From Bacteroidia bacterium (GTDB lineage Bacteria > Bacteroidota > Bacteroidia > J057), in NCBI GenBank assembly GCA_019695295.1, contig JAIBAH010000020.1, positions 1 through 49,933 of the forward strand: a stretch of DNA of 49,933 nt, written 5' to 3'. The position numbers were made by a program, and so were the translations under genes. The notes beneath the pieces were generated by a model. That model saw only the letters and a list, made by a program, of their open reading frames with translations, searched no databases and was not told the origin of the DNA. Below, one piece after another: positions 14,382 through 23,786 of the stretch; within the stretch, counting starts at the first letter, position 1, and each line of letters opens with the position of its first letter.

Positions 14382-15908
14382 TTATTTTTCTACCAGAATT
14401 TCCCCCTTCATCTCTTCGGGTACGGGAATTCCCATAATTGTAAGGATTGTAGGGGCTAAGTCACCGAGTTTACCGGTAATTTGCTTTAGCCTAAAGGCAT
14501 TATTATAAGGGAGAAAAACCAAGGGTACAAGGGCTAAAGTATGCGCCGTATGCGGACTTCCGTCGGGATTTTTCATTTTGTCAGCATTGCCGTGGTCAGC
14601 CGTAATCAATACATTGTAGCCGTTTGCAAGAGCGGCTTCTGCTACGGCTTTTGTGCAAGCATCCACAACCTCACAAGCCTGAATTGCAGCCTCCATTACC
14701 CCTGTGTGTCCGACCATATCCGGATTGGCAAAATTAAGGCATATAAAATCGGCTTCCTGTGTCTGTAGTTCCGGTATAATCGCATCCCGGATATCGTATG
14801 CGCTCATTTCGGGTTTCAGGTCATAGGTTGCCACTTTAGGCGAAGGGCACAGAATTCTTTTTTCCCCTTCGAAGGGCGTTTCTTTTCCCCCGTTAAAGAA
14901 AAAAGTAACGTGAGGATATTTTTCTGTTTCGGCAATCCGGATTTGCTTTTTGCCTTTTGAAGCCAGATATTCTCCCAGTACATTCAGCATCTCAGCTTTT
15001 TCATAGATTACATTTACCCCCTGAAATTTTTCATCGTACCGGGTCATTGTAGTATAATGAAGGGGTAAAGTATGCAAATTGTATTCATGATTATCCTGTT
15101 GAGTCAGTACTTCGGTGAGTTCCCGTCCGCGATCGGTGCGGTAATTATAGAAAAATACTGCGTCATCTGCTTCAATTTTTGCGCCACTGCCAATAATACA
15201 GGGTTTTACAAATTCATCGGTGATATGATTTTGATAGCTTGCAGTCAGGGCTTCGGTTGCGGTGGCAAAATGAGTACCGGTGCCGTTTACAAGCAAATCA
15301 TAAGCAATCTTTACTCTTTCCCATCTTTTATCCCTGTCCATGGAATAATATCTTCCGATGACAGATACAATTTTCCCTGTCCCTTTTTCCTGAATGAATG
15401 TTTCCAGTTCCTGTATATATTCCAGCCCTCCGTTTGGGTCGGTGTCCCTCCCGTCAGTAAATACATGGATATTTACTGACGGTAAATTATATTTTTTCAG
15501 TGCTGCAAGGATTCCCTTGAGGTGCTCAATATGACTGTGAACGCCTCCATCGGAGAGTAATCCGAGTAAATGAAGCGGTTTATTGTTTTCGAGGCAATAA
15601 TTTGCCATTTCCTGAAAGACTTTTTCTTTTTCAAAATCTCCGTTTTTCAGCGCAAGATTAATTCTTACAAGTTCCTGATAAACGACTCTTCCTGCGCCAA
15701 TATTCATGTGCCCCACTTCAGAGTTTCCCATCTGCCCTTCCGGAAGCCCTACTGCAAGTTCTGAAGCCATGAGTTTGGTATGAGAATGAGTCTCGAGGAT
15801 ATGATTGTAAAAAGGAGTGCGGGCATTATCAATTGCACTTACAGATTTGTCTTCTGCGATTCCCCATCCGTCCATGATAATGAGGATTAGTTTTGCGGTA
15901 TTTTTCAT
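14382..15908 (-). CDS. gpmI: 2,3-bisphosphoglycerate-independent phosphoglycerate mutase
   Basis: A 508-residue glycolytic enzyme interconverting 3- and 2-phosphoglycerate with two Mn ions. LIIMDGWG at 9-16 has the first metal aspartate, GQMGNSEVGHMNIGAG near 58-73 has the catalytic serine, TDGRDTDPNGG is near 150, and TADHGNADKM is near 443. Normal length. A canonical promoter lies 50-78 bp upstream of the ATG. Confidence 0.95.
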   Translation of the reverse strand: MKNTAKLILIIMDGWGIAEDKSVSAIDNARTPFYNHILETHSHTKLMASELAVGLPEGQMGNSEVGHMNIGAGRVVYQELVRINLALKNGDFEKEKVFQEMANYCLENNKPLHLLGLLSDGGVHSHIEHLKGILAALKKYNLPSVNIHVFTDGRDTDPNGGLEYIQELETFIQEKGTGKIVSVIGRYYSMDRDKRWERVKIAYDLLVNGTGTHFATATEALTASYQNHITDEFVKPCIIGSGAKIEADDAVFFYNYRTDRGRELTEVLTQQDNHEYNLHTLPLHYTTMTRYDEKFQGVNVIYEKAEMLNVLGEYLASKGKKQIRIAETEKYPHVTFFFNGGKETPFEGEKRILCPSPKVATYDLKPEMSAYDIRDAIIPELQTQEADFICLNFANPDMVGHTGVMEAAIQACEVVDACTKAVAEAALANGYNVLITADHGNADKMKNPDGSPHTAHTLALVPLVFLPYNNAFRLKQITGKLGDLAPTILTIMGIPVPEEMKGEILVEK

Positions 15909-15956
15909 GATAAATTAATTAGATGAACCTCTTCTCTATAGAAGAAAAAACATATA

Positions 15957-15986
15957 CAAAGGTAGAAAGAAAATAATATTCTCCAA
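15957..15986 (-). promoter_or_regulatory. gpmI promoter
   Basis: Minus strand: TTG (15986-15984), 19 bp, then TACCTTTG (15964-15957). This is a textbook match to the Bacteroidota primary promoter. Confidence 0.75.
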
Positions 15987-15994
15987 TAGAAAAA

Positions 15995-16029
15995 AAACGC
16001 CCCGTGAGCAATTTCACCGGAGCGTTTTT
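15995..16029 (-). terminator. Terminator of the lipoprotein gene
   Basis: AAACGC and GCGTTT arms with inner CCGGTGA/TCACGGG pairing (one bulge). On the minus strand a T8 run follows. It lies 28 bp beyond the 16057 stop. Confidence 0.75.
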
Positions 16030-16056
16030 GAAAAAACGGAAATTATTCAGGGAAAA

Positions 16057-16701
16057 CTACATTTTACTTAATTCCCCCCATTTTGCCGACTTTGCTACGG
16101 ATTTTACCGCATCGGTGTTTTCCTGACCGGAAGCATCCACAATCAACACAAAACGCTCCGCCGTACCAAGTACTACATTCGCATCTTTTTGTTTCTTCTG
16201 ATATTTTTCAAATCCCTTTACCTCTCCCATTTTGGGGTCCCAGCCTTTCATGATTTCCTGATCATTTTCTACTTCAAGCCCGCCCACACCAAACATTCCA
16301 AAAGCTGCGGTGTAGAGCATTCCGACTCCGTTATAGTCATGAAGCGTCACTTTCATCGTACTTTCTCCTTTTTTGTAGTTTTGAGTGATAGTAGAGAAAG
16401 ACATCCCTGCATTTTTTACCATTTCTCCTTTGGGCTCACCGTCCGGAGTGTAGCCTTGAAGGTCAGTTGGGAGGTAGGTTTTGAGTTTGTCATAATGCAT
16501 TGCTACGGTATCGCCTCTCTGACGGCGTTCCTGAATTTTTTTCTCTGCATTTTTGGTACTCTCTTCCATATTCTGAGCGATATCATCCACATTCTGGAGT
16601 ACATTTACGGTGTTTTTGGCATCCTGTGCTTTCTCACTGAGTTTATTACATCCTGAAAAAATACTGAGAATCAGAAGCCCTGTTAAAATTTTTGTTTTCA
16701 T
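16057..16701 (-). CDS. Putative lipoprotein of unknown function
   Basis: A 214-residue protein if it starts at the ATG at 16701. The longer frame from 16752 adds 17 residues that would bury the signal sequence, so the inner start is preferred. MKTKILTGLLILSIFSGC is a lipoprotein signal with the lipid-acceptor Cys at 18. It is followed by a helical, charged stretch (about 20-65) and an alpha/beta C-terminal part ending FVLIVDASGQENTDAVKSV. I do not recognise a family. Confidence 0.75.
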   Translation of the reverse strand: MKTKILTGLLILSIFSGCNKLSEKAQDAKNTVNVLQNVDDIAQNMEESTKNAEKKIQERRQRGDTVAMHYDKLKTYLPTDLQGYTPDGEPKGEMVKNAGMSFSTITQNYKKGESTMKVTLHDYNGVGMLYTAAFGMFGVGGLEVENDQEIMKGWDPKMGEVKGFEKYQKKQKDANVVLGTAERFVLIVDASGQENTDAVKSVAKSAKWGELSKM

Positions 16702-16899
16702 AACGTTAATATTTGATAAGATAAAACAAATGATGTGATTTTGAGGCTGCAATTTAATTATAAATTTTCATAAACTAAAAAACTTTTTATGAAATTATTC
16801 CTAAAAATGAAGTATAAGGTGTTCTGTGAATAAAAAATCAGGAAGATTTGTCTTTCCGGTTTATTTTCATCAATTTTGCTATCCAAATTTTCCTGAAAA

Positions 16900-19800
16900 A
16901 TGCAAAAATATCTATTATCAGTGTGGTTGTTTTTCTCTCTCTGTCTCTCTCTTTTCTCCCAAACAGCAGAGAAATCCATCACTGAACTTCAGAACGAATA
17001 CTATTCCCGGTTTCATTTTACGGAAGAACGGCAGTGGGATTCCCTGCATCTTGCCGAAGGAAATGTAGTGGAAAGCCCCTCTTACAGTCCTCTTAGGCCT
17101 CAGACATGCTCCCTCAATAAGGTAGTGTATGGCTGGCATCCCTACTGGAACAACAGCAGTAATTTTTATCTGGATTACCGCTGGGATTTGCTTTCGCATT
17201 TTACCTATTTTTCCTATGATGTGGATCCGGGTACAGGAAATGCGGTAACTACCAACAACTGGGCTACCGCTGCTTCGGTTACCTATGCATTGTCTCAGGG
17301 GGTAAAAGTGCACCTGTGTGCCACTCTTTTTGCCAATCATGCCACTTTTTTTGGGAATGCCACGGCTCAGCAAACCCTGATTACAAATCTGATCAATGCG
17401 GTTCAGAGTAGGGGAGCGCACGGCGTAAATATTGATTTTGAAGGAGTACCGGTTGCTCAGAGCGCCGCTTTTACTGCCTTTATGATTAACCTCTCCAATC
17501 AAATGCATGCAGCAATTCCGGGTTCAGAAGTAACAATTGCTTTGTACGCCGTTGACTGGAGCAACCTCTTTGATGAAGCGGCACTTGCGCCTTATGTGGA
17601 CATGTTCATCATTATGGGCTATGATTACTACTGGAGCGGGAGCACACAGGCGGGTCCGGTCGGGCCTTTGTATCCTTTTACATCCGGGGGACAGCATCTC
17701 AGCCGGTCTGTCAATTATTACCGGAATCAGGGAGTTCCTGCCAGTAAACTGGTGTTGGGACTGCCGTATTACGGACGGGAGTGGCAAACCGCTTCCAATA
17801 CGATTCCTTCCAATGTGACCGGAACAACGAGTTCCAGAACATTCAGTTACGTCAAAACTAATGCCTCGGGAAACTATTCCGCAGCCAACCGTCAGTGGGA
17901 TGCCAACAGCTTTACCTCTGCATATATTTATAATAATGGCAGCTGGAATCAGTGTTTTATTGATGACGCTTACAGTCTCGAAAAGCGACTGAATCTGATT
18001 CATCAGCGGGGGCTTGCCGGACTGGGGATATGGGCTTTGGGGTATGATGATGGCTACTCTGATTACTGGAATGTGATTGAAAAAGTGCTTTCGGATTGTG
18101 GAAGTGTACCTTGTCAGGATACAGTATATGATAGCGGAGGGCCGAATTTTAGCTATTTCAGCAATGAAAGTTATACTTATACGATAGCACCTTCAGGGGC
18201 GTCTCAGGTAAATATTCAGTTTCCGGCATTTAGTCTTGGAACGGGAGATAACCTGAAAATCTATGACGGAAACTCCACCTCGGCGCCGCTTATCGGAACG
18301 TATTCCGGCACCACCAATCCGGGCACAATTAATAGTGCGGGAAATGCGCTTACGCTTCAGTTTTTGTCAGACGCGTCTTCTCAGGGTACGGGGTTTTCCC
18401 TCCGGTGGCAGTGTGTTTCTGATAATACGCCTCCGGTTACGGTTGTAAATCCCGTTTCTGTCTGGCAAACCGCTAATTTTACCGCCACTTTTACGGATTC
18501 CGATGTCGGGAGTGGGGTGCAGCGGCGGTTTTACAGTATTTCAGATTACAATGGTACACAATGGAGAGCGAATGCCGCCAACGGTTTTTTCAGTGAGGAA
18601 TTTTCTCAGACTTCCCTTCACCCTGACTGGACACAAAACGGAGGTTCATGGAGTATTTCCTCAGGATATTTGCATCAGAGTGATGAAGTGAGCGGAAATA
18701 CAGGACTTTCTGCTTCTTTGACACAAACCGCCGGAAATGCCTTTATCTATCACTGGAAATCAAGAATTTCAGGTTCCGGAACAAACAGAAGAGCCGGAAT
18801 ACATATTTTTTGCGATAATCCTTCTCTTCCAAACCGGGGGAATTCCTATCTGATATGGTTCCGTGCCGACAATAGTAAAATTGAAATATACGACGTTGAG
18901 GCTGATGTGCTGAATCTGGTACATACGATTACGCCCGTAACCATTAATGTCAATCAATGGTATGATTGTAAAGTGGTTTACGTACCGGCTTCGGGCCTGA
19001 TTCAGGTATATCTGGATGATGTCTTTAAAGGGAGCTGGACGGATAATACCGGAAATCCTCCTCTTTCCTCAGGAAACAGTATTTCATTCCGGAACGGAAA
19101 CTGTGTATATGATGTGGATGATTTCAGGGTATATAAAAGCCGGACTACCAATTCTGTTCCGGTAAGTACAGGAACCGGGAGTCAGGATATCCGGTATCAG
19201 AACCCGGCTCCGGCTGGATTTAGCGGGAAAATCTATTCGCTGATTCAGGATAATGTTCAGTTGCTGTCTGCTCAGGCTCAGACGGAAGTAAAAACCGACT
19301 GGACTGCTCCTTTGGCTGTAATCAATCTGAATGACGGAATCGGAACGGACATTGACAATCAGGTGGATGATACACAACTTTCGGCAAACTGGACTGCCAC
19401 GGACGACCCTCACTCCGGACTGCTACGCTATGAATACTGTATCGGAACCTCTGCCGGTGCAAGCGATGTGGTAAACTGGACAGACAATGGCCTGGCGACC
19501 TCAATGACGCATCCCGGAAGTTTTAAAACAATGTCCGGTACTTATTATATTTCTGTTCGTGCAGTAAATGGAGCCGGGCTGACCTCTGCCGTTGCAACCT
19601 CAGACGGAGTTACGGTTACTTCTGTGCCGCTGCCGGTGGAGCTGATAAGTTTTACCGCCGAAAAGGTGGACAATGAGGTGTTTGTGAACTGGAGCGCACT
19701 CGAGATTTCTGTACAAAACTACCTTCTCGAAAAAAGTCGTAACGGACAGGATTTTTTACCCCTTGCAGAAGTAACCGCTACCAATAACGCAGGAGTCAAT

Positions 19801-20169
19801 CTGTACACCGTAAGGGATACACAGCTTTTCTATAAGAATTTTTACCGGTTACAAATGGTGGATTCCAACGGAGCGAGTACAAATTCAGAAATTATTCAGA
19901 TTTCAATGGAAGGAGAGAATCCAATAAAGATTTTTCCTAATCCTACCGAAACGGATAATTTTATTTATATGAAGTTTAATTATATTCCGAACGAACCCGT
20001 TTTCGTGGGGCTTTATGACTTGTCGGGAAAAATAATTTACGAAAATGAAGCCCTGCCTTCCAGTCATACCTTTACCCTCTCTTTGCCGCAAACCTTGTCT
20101 TCGGGACTGTATTACCTCCGGATTCAATGGGACGGAAATCAGGAAAGAGTGAAACTTTGGAAACGATAG
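16900..20169 (+). CDS. Multidomain GH18 chitinase-like T9SS cargo
   Basis: A 1089-residue exported protein with signal peptide 1-20. The GH18 domain is at about 72-395. Its catalytic motif reads HGVNIDFEG, keeping D179 and the acid E181 but with His at the first Asp of the usual DGxxxDxE. YDYYWSG and GIWALGYDDG further support GH18. A CUB domain follows at about 404-507, then a large beta module at about 530-795 shared with the amidase protein at 23787-28022, and an FN3-like region. A PVELISFTAEK domain occupies about 910-1003 and the type A sorting domain about 1006-1089 (IKIFPNPTE ... LSSGLYYLRIQW). Likely a surface or secreted hydrolase of chitin or peptidoglycan-like glycans. Confidence 0.85.
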   Translation: MQKYLLSVWLFFSLCLSLFSQTAEKSITELQNEYYSRFHFTEERQWDSLHLAEGNVVESPSYSPLRPQTCSLNKVVYGWHPYWNNSSNFYLDYRWDLLSHFTYFSYDVDPGTGNAVTTNNWATAASVTYALSQGVKVHLCATLFANHATFFGNATAQQTLITNLINAVQSRGAHGVNIDFEGVPVAQSAAFTAFMINLSNQMHAAIPGSEVTIALYAVDWSNLFDEAALAPYVDMFIIMGYDYYWSGSTQAGPVGPLYPFTSGGQHLSRSVNYYRNQGVPASKLVLGLPYYGREWQTASNTIPSNVTGTTSSRTFSYVKTNASGNYSAANRQWDANSFTSAYIYNNGSWNQCFIDDAYSLEKRLNLIHQRGLAGLGIWALGYDDGYSDYWNVIEKVLSDCGSVPCQDTVYDSGGPNFSYFSNESYTYTIAPSGASQVNIQFPAFSLGTGDNLKIYDGNSTSAPLIGTYSGTTNPGTINSAGNALTLQFLSDASSQGTGFSLRWQCVSDNTPPVTVVNPVSVWQTANFTATFTDSDVGSGVQRRFYSISDYNGTQWRANAANGFFSEEFSQTSLHPDWTQNGGSWSISSGYLHQSDEVSGNTGLSASLTQTAGNAFIYHWKSRISGSGTNRRAGIHIFCDNPSLPNRGNSYLIWFRADNSKIEIYDVEADVLNLVHTITPVTINVNQWYDCKVVYVPASGLIQVYLDDVFKGSWTDNTGNPPLSSGNSISFRNGNCVYDVDDFRVYKSRTTNSVPVSTGTGSQDIRYQNPAPAGFSGKIYSLIQDNVQLLSAQAQTEVKTDWTAPLAVINLNDGIGTDIDNQVDDTQLSANWTATDDPHSGLLRYEYCIGTSAGASDVVNWTDNGLATSMTHPGSFKTMSGTYYISVRAVNGAGLTSAVATSDGVTVTSVPLPVELISFTAEKVDNEVFVNWSALEISVQNYLLEKSRNGQDFLPLAEVTATNNAGVNLYTVRDTQLFYKNFYRLQMVDSNGASTNSEIIQISMEGENPIKIFPNPTETDNFIYMKFNYIPNEPVFVGLYDLSGKIIYENEALPSSHTFTLSLPQTLSSGLYYLRIQWDGNQERVKLWKR

Positions 20170-20220
20170 CGTAAAAGTAACTCTCTCCCTGTTTTTTCGT
20201 AATAAGTTGAAAAAAAGCAA

Positions 20221-20931
20221 ATGAAATTATCTTTGATTGTGTCTCTTTTCATTCTGACACTTTCTCTTAATGCACAGACGACCTATAATTATGCCCGTAT
20301 TTTCGGAGCGGATTTTCATAAAGCAGAGAAATATTTCGGGCATCATAAAGCAATGTTTTATCAGCGTTGCCAGCAATTCAATGTTTCTTATCCAACAGCG
20401 ATATCAGTGGTTTTTCCGGAATTAATTCGTTACAATCCGGAATCGGATATGCTGGAGACAATGTCTAACCGGGTTTTTTATGGAAATTTTGGAGGAAGTT
20501 ATGGCAGTTTTTCGATTGGGTGTTTTCAGATGAAGCCCCTTTTTATCGAAGAAATGGAGCGGTTTATTGAACTGAATCATACCGTTTTTCCTGAGTTCCG
20601 GTTTATTTCCGAGTATAAAACTCCTGAAAATGACTCTGCAGAAATCCGAAAAGCCAGAATCAGCAGAATGACTAAACCGGAATGGCAGATTGTTTATGTA
20701 TGTTGTTTTCTGAAAATCATGGAACATCGTTTCCCCCGGAAAAAAGATAGCCCGGAAGAATTTCAAATCCGTTTTCTGGCTACAGCGTATAACCGGGGTT
20801 TTTTATGTTCAGCAGAAGAAATCGAAAAATGGATGAAAATTGATGCTTTTCCGGACGGAGTGGATTCCCGCAGAAAACAGTATAATTACAGCGATATAGC
20901 GTATTATGCCTACAGGAGGCTGTTTAAATAA
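20221..20931 (+). CDS. Secreted lysozyme-like protein
   Basis: A 236-residue protein with a signal peptide (residues 1-19). AISVVFPELIRY near 60-71, a FGGSYGSFSIGCFQMKP segment near 90-106 and ATAYNRGF near 188 resemble transglycosylase/lysozyme-fold proteins, where the E after P is the catalytic candidate and the FQMKP loop lines the cleft. This is remembered resemblance, not a search result. It lies 51 bp after the chitinase-like gene on the same strand, so the two may act together on cell-wall glycans. Confidence 0.6.
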   Translation: MKLSLIVSLFILTLSLNAQTTYNYARIFGADFHKAEKYFGHHKAMFYQRCQQFNVSYPTAISVVFPELIRYNPESDMLETMSNRVFYGNFGGSYGSFSIGCFQMKPLFIEEMERFIELNHTVFPEFRFISEYKTPENDSAEIRKARISRMTKPEWQIVYVCCFLKIMEHRFPRKKDSPEEFQIRFLATAYNRGFLCSAEEIEKWMKIDAFPDGVDSRRKQYNYSDIAYYAYRRLFK

Positions 20932-20938
20932 TACAGGA

Positions 20939-21595
20939 TTACGCCTGTTGCATTAATCCGTCCTTGATATAAAGTACCCTGTCAGACTGAGCGGCCAATG
21001 CTGTATTGTGTGTAGCAATCAGAAACCCGACCCCGAATTCCCTTGCAAGATTCAGGAAAAGCTGGTAAAGAGATTCACTGTTTTGCGTATCGAGATTTCC
21101 GGTAGGCTCATCGGCAAGCACAAGTTTGGGACGGTTCATAAGTGCCCGGGCTACGCTTACTCTTTGCTGTTCTCCGCCGGAAAGCTGGGAAGGCTTATGA
21201 TGGATTCTGTCCTCCAGCCCCAACTTGCCGAGCAGTTCGGTCGCAAAAAGTCCGGCTTCCTGAAGCGAAAGTCCTTTGATAAGGGCCGGCATAGCTACAT
21301 TTTCCAGCGCAGTAAACTCAGGAAGAAGATGGTGAAACTGAAAAATGAATCCAAGACTTTTATTTCTGAAATGTGCCTTGGCGTCTTTGGAAAGTTGCTT
21401 AATATTTTGAGATTCAAAAAATATTTCTCCCTGATCCGCATCATCCAGTGTCCCCAATATCTGAAGAAGGGTACTTTTCCCCGCACCGGAACTTCCTACA
21501 AGTGCTACCACTTCTCCCTGTTCAAGAGAAAGACTCACGCCTTTTAATACCTCTACTTTTCCGTAGGATTTCCAGATGTTTTTTGCTTCCAGCAT
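20939..21595 (-). CDS. ABC transporter ATP-binding protein, LolD-like
   Basis: A 218-residue protein from the ATG at 21595. A longer open frame to 21745 is rejected because the added 50 residues have no ABC character and overlap the photolyase promoter region. Walker A is GSSGAGKST, the signature is [15 protein letters not shown], Walker B is [12 protein letters not shown], and the switch is IATHN. Best match is the MacB/LolD group that pairs with FtsX-like permeases, here probably in lipoprotein release. No permease gene is in the window. Confidence 0.85.
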   Translation of the reverse strand: MLEAKNIWKSYGKVEVLKGVSLSLEQGEVVALVGSSGAGKSTLLQILGTLDDADQGEIFFESQNIKQLSKDAKAHFRNKSLGFIFQFHHLLPEFTALENVAMPALIKGLSLQEAGLFATELLGKLGLEDRIHHKPSQLSGGEQQRVSVARALMNRPKLVLADEPTGNLDTQNSESLYQLFLNLAREFGVGFLIATHNTALAAQSDRVLYIKDGLMQQA

Positions 21596-21731
21596 AGTTA
21601 ATTTTTCCGGTATATCTACCCGGGTTTTAGATTCAGGCTTCAAAAATACAGCGTTTTCCAGAATACACCAACTTATTTTTTCACGATGGAAAACAATCTG
21701 GGGAAGAATACGTTTTTGTACCCAAAAAAGA

Positions 21732-23027
21732 ATGAAAATAAACATCTTCTGGTTTCGGAGAGACCTTCGCCTGAACGATAATGCCGGCTTCCATGCCGCT
21801 TTGCAGTCAGGAAATCCGGTGCTTCCGGTTTTTATTTTTGATACAGAGATACTTGCATCGCTTCAAAGAAAAGACGCAAGGGTGGAGTTCATTCACCGGT
21901 CGCTTCAGAATATGAGCAGGGAATTACAAAAATCCGGAAGCGATATTCTTATAAAACAGGGCTCGCCGGAGGCTGTATGGAAAGAGCTGACAGCAACCTA
22001 TGACATAGAGGCGGTATTTACAAATCACGATTATGAGCCTTATGCGCGTGAAAGAGATGAAGCAGTTTCGGCTTTTCTTTCCGCTAAAAATATTTCATTT
22101 TCTACTTACAAGGATGTAGTAATCTTTGAAAAACAGGAAATTCTGAACGGATCCAATTTACCTTATACGGTTTTCACTCCTTACAGCAGGAAATGGAAAG
22201 CGATGCTTGAAGAGAAAGGTCTTCCGGACTACCCTTCAGAAACCCTACTGAATCAATCCTGTAAAACTCCGCCTTTTTCTTTTCCGGATTTGGAGTCTTT
22301 GGGGTTTTCGCCTTCGGGTCTCTCTTTCCCGGAAGCAAAAGTGACCGACACGCTTTTACAAAAATACAATGAAACCAGAGATTTTCCCGGGATTGCAGGC
22401 ACGAGCCGACTGGGACTTCACCTGAGGTTTGGGACACTGAGTATCCGGAAACTCGTAGCAAGAGCGCTGGAAACCAATGAGATATTTTTGAATGAGTTGA
22501 TATGGAGGGAGTTTTATATGCAGATTTTATGGAACTTCCCGCATGTGGTGAGTCAGGCTTTTAAGCCGGAGTATGATAAAATTCAATGGGTGTGGGATGA
22601 AACGCTCTTCAGAAAGTGGTGCGAGGGAAAAACGGGTTATCCCTTGGTGGATGCCGGAATGCGGGAGCTGAATGCCACGGGATATATGCACAACCGGGTC
22701 AGAATGGTGGTCGCCAGTTTTTTATGCAAGCATCTTCTGATGGACTGGAGACTCGGTGAGGCCTATTTTGCAGAAAAATTGCTGGATTTTGAGCTTGCTT
22801 CCAATAACGGTGGATGGCAATGGGCTGCGGGAAGTGGCTGTGATGCGGCTCCGTATTTCAGGGTATTTAATCCTGAATTGCAAATGGAGAAATTCGATAA
22901 GCAGCGAAAATATATCCGGAAATGGATACCCGAATACGGAACGCCTTTGTATCCGCGCCCGGTGGTAGAGCACGTATTTGCCAGAAATCGTTGCCTTGAA
23001 GCCTATGGGATTGCCCTGAAAAAGTAA
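21732..23027 (+). CDS. phr: Deoxyribodipyrimidine photolyase
   Basis: A 431-residue protein from the ATG at 21732 (MKINIFWFRRDLRLND, the standard start). An upstream in-frame ATG at 21576 lies inside the ABC gene and is rejected. The N-terminal antenna domain is followed by the FAD domain: GTSRLGLHLRFGTLS near 272, WREFYMQILW near 312, TGYPLVDAGMREL near 358, NRVRMVVASFL near 378 and GGWQWAAGSGCDAAPYFRVFNP near 411. It repairs UV-made pyrimidine dimers with blue light. The upstream neighbour is divergent, with 136 bp between starts. Confidence 0.92.
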   Translation: MKINIFWFRRDLRLNDNAGFHAALQSGNPVLPVFIFDTEILASLQRKDARVEFIHRSLQNMSRELQKSGSDILIKQGSPEAVWKELTATYDIEAVFTNHDYEPYARERDEAVSAFLSAKNISFSTYKDVVIFEKQEILNGSNLPYTVFTPYSRKWKAMLEEKGLPDYPSETLLNQSCKTPPFSFPDLESLGFSPSGLSFPEAKVTDTLLQKYNETRDFPGIAGTSRLGLHLRFGTLSIRKLVARALETNEIFLNELIWREFYMQILWNFPHVVSQAFKPEYDKIQWVWDETLFRKWCEGKTGYPLVDAGMRELNATGYMHNRVRMVVASFLCKHLLMDWRLGEAYFAEKLLDFELASNNGGWQWAAGSGCDAAPYFRVFNPELQMEKFDKQRKYIRKWIPEYGTPLYPRPVVEHVFARNRCLEAYGIALKK

Positions 23028-23087
23028 TGCACCCAAATGGGAATTATGCCGGGTTTTCAATGAAAAATATGTCCGGAAGAAACAACT

Positions 23088-23783
23088 TTAAAATAAGGTC
23101 CATTCTTCCGGGTAATGATACGGCTGAATGAGTTCCGGGGCATTACAGCTAGTTTTGTTTATATCCGGATGCACATAAAATGAGCGCATTCGTTCTGCCG
23201 GAAAAGGAACTAAAAATGAGCGGATACTCTGATAGTCTTTGAGATTTTCATCGAGCCAGCTGATTTCTGTTTCCGGTGGCAGAATCAGGGGCATCCGGTC
23301 ATGTACTTTGCTCACAAGGCTGTTAGGTTCTGTCGTAATGACGGTACAGGTCAGGCGGCGGTCATTGGGATTGGAGGGATTCGTCCAGAGCGAATACAGC
23401 CCCGCAAAGAAAAACAACTCTGTGCCATTCACTTCATACCTTACCGGCCGTTTGGTTTTTCCGTGCTTTTCAAATTCATAAAATCCATCTGCCGGAATCA
23501 GGCATCGGTTTGCCTGAATAAGGTTACGGAATGCGGGTTTCTCGCCCAGTGTTTCTGACCGGGCATTCATCATTTTTACTGCGCTTTTCTCATCGCCGGA
23601 AAAAGCAGGAAGCAATCCCCACTGCATTAAATCACAATGCAACGCCTGATTGATTTTCCTTACTACCGGAACTTGCTTCATGGGCGATACATTATAATCT
23701 GCCCTCCATTTTCCGGCGGGGACTTTGACTTTTATCCTTTTTGCCAGTGCTTCTTCCTGAGCAAAAGAGTATCTTCCGCACAT
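23088..23783 (-). CDS. SOS-response-associated peptidase (YedK/HMCES family)
   Basis: A 231-residue protein. It begins MCGRYSF, with Cys2 becoming the catalytic nucleophile that crosslinks abasic sites in single-stranded DNA after Met removal. GFYEFEK near 99 carries the conserved Glu and KVHDRMPLIL near 165 the conserved His. It shields abasic sites during replication. It lies just upstream of the giant amidase gene's stop (3 bp apart, same strand) and next to the photolyase, both DNA-damage functions. Confidence 0.92.
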   Translation of the reverse strand: MCGRYSFAQEEALAKRIKVKVPAGKWRADYNVSPMKQVPVVRKINQALHCDLMQWGLLPAFSGDEKSAVKMMNARSETLGEKPAFRNLIQANRCLIPADGFYEFEKHGKTKRPVRYEVNGTELFFFAGLYSLWTNPSNPNDRRLTCTVITTEPNSLVSKVHDRMPLILPPETEISWLDENLKDYQSIRSFLVPFPAERMRSFYVHPDINKTSCNAPELIQPYHYPEEWTLF

Positions 23784-23786
23784 GTT

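Noticed and set aside
21576-21731. N-terminal extension of the photolyase frame
   Set aside because: The 52 extra residues overlap the opposite ABC gene and precede the family's standard start KINIFWFRRDLRL.
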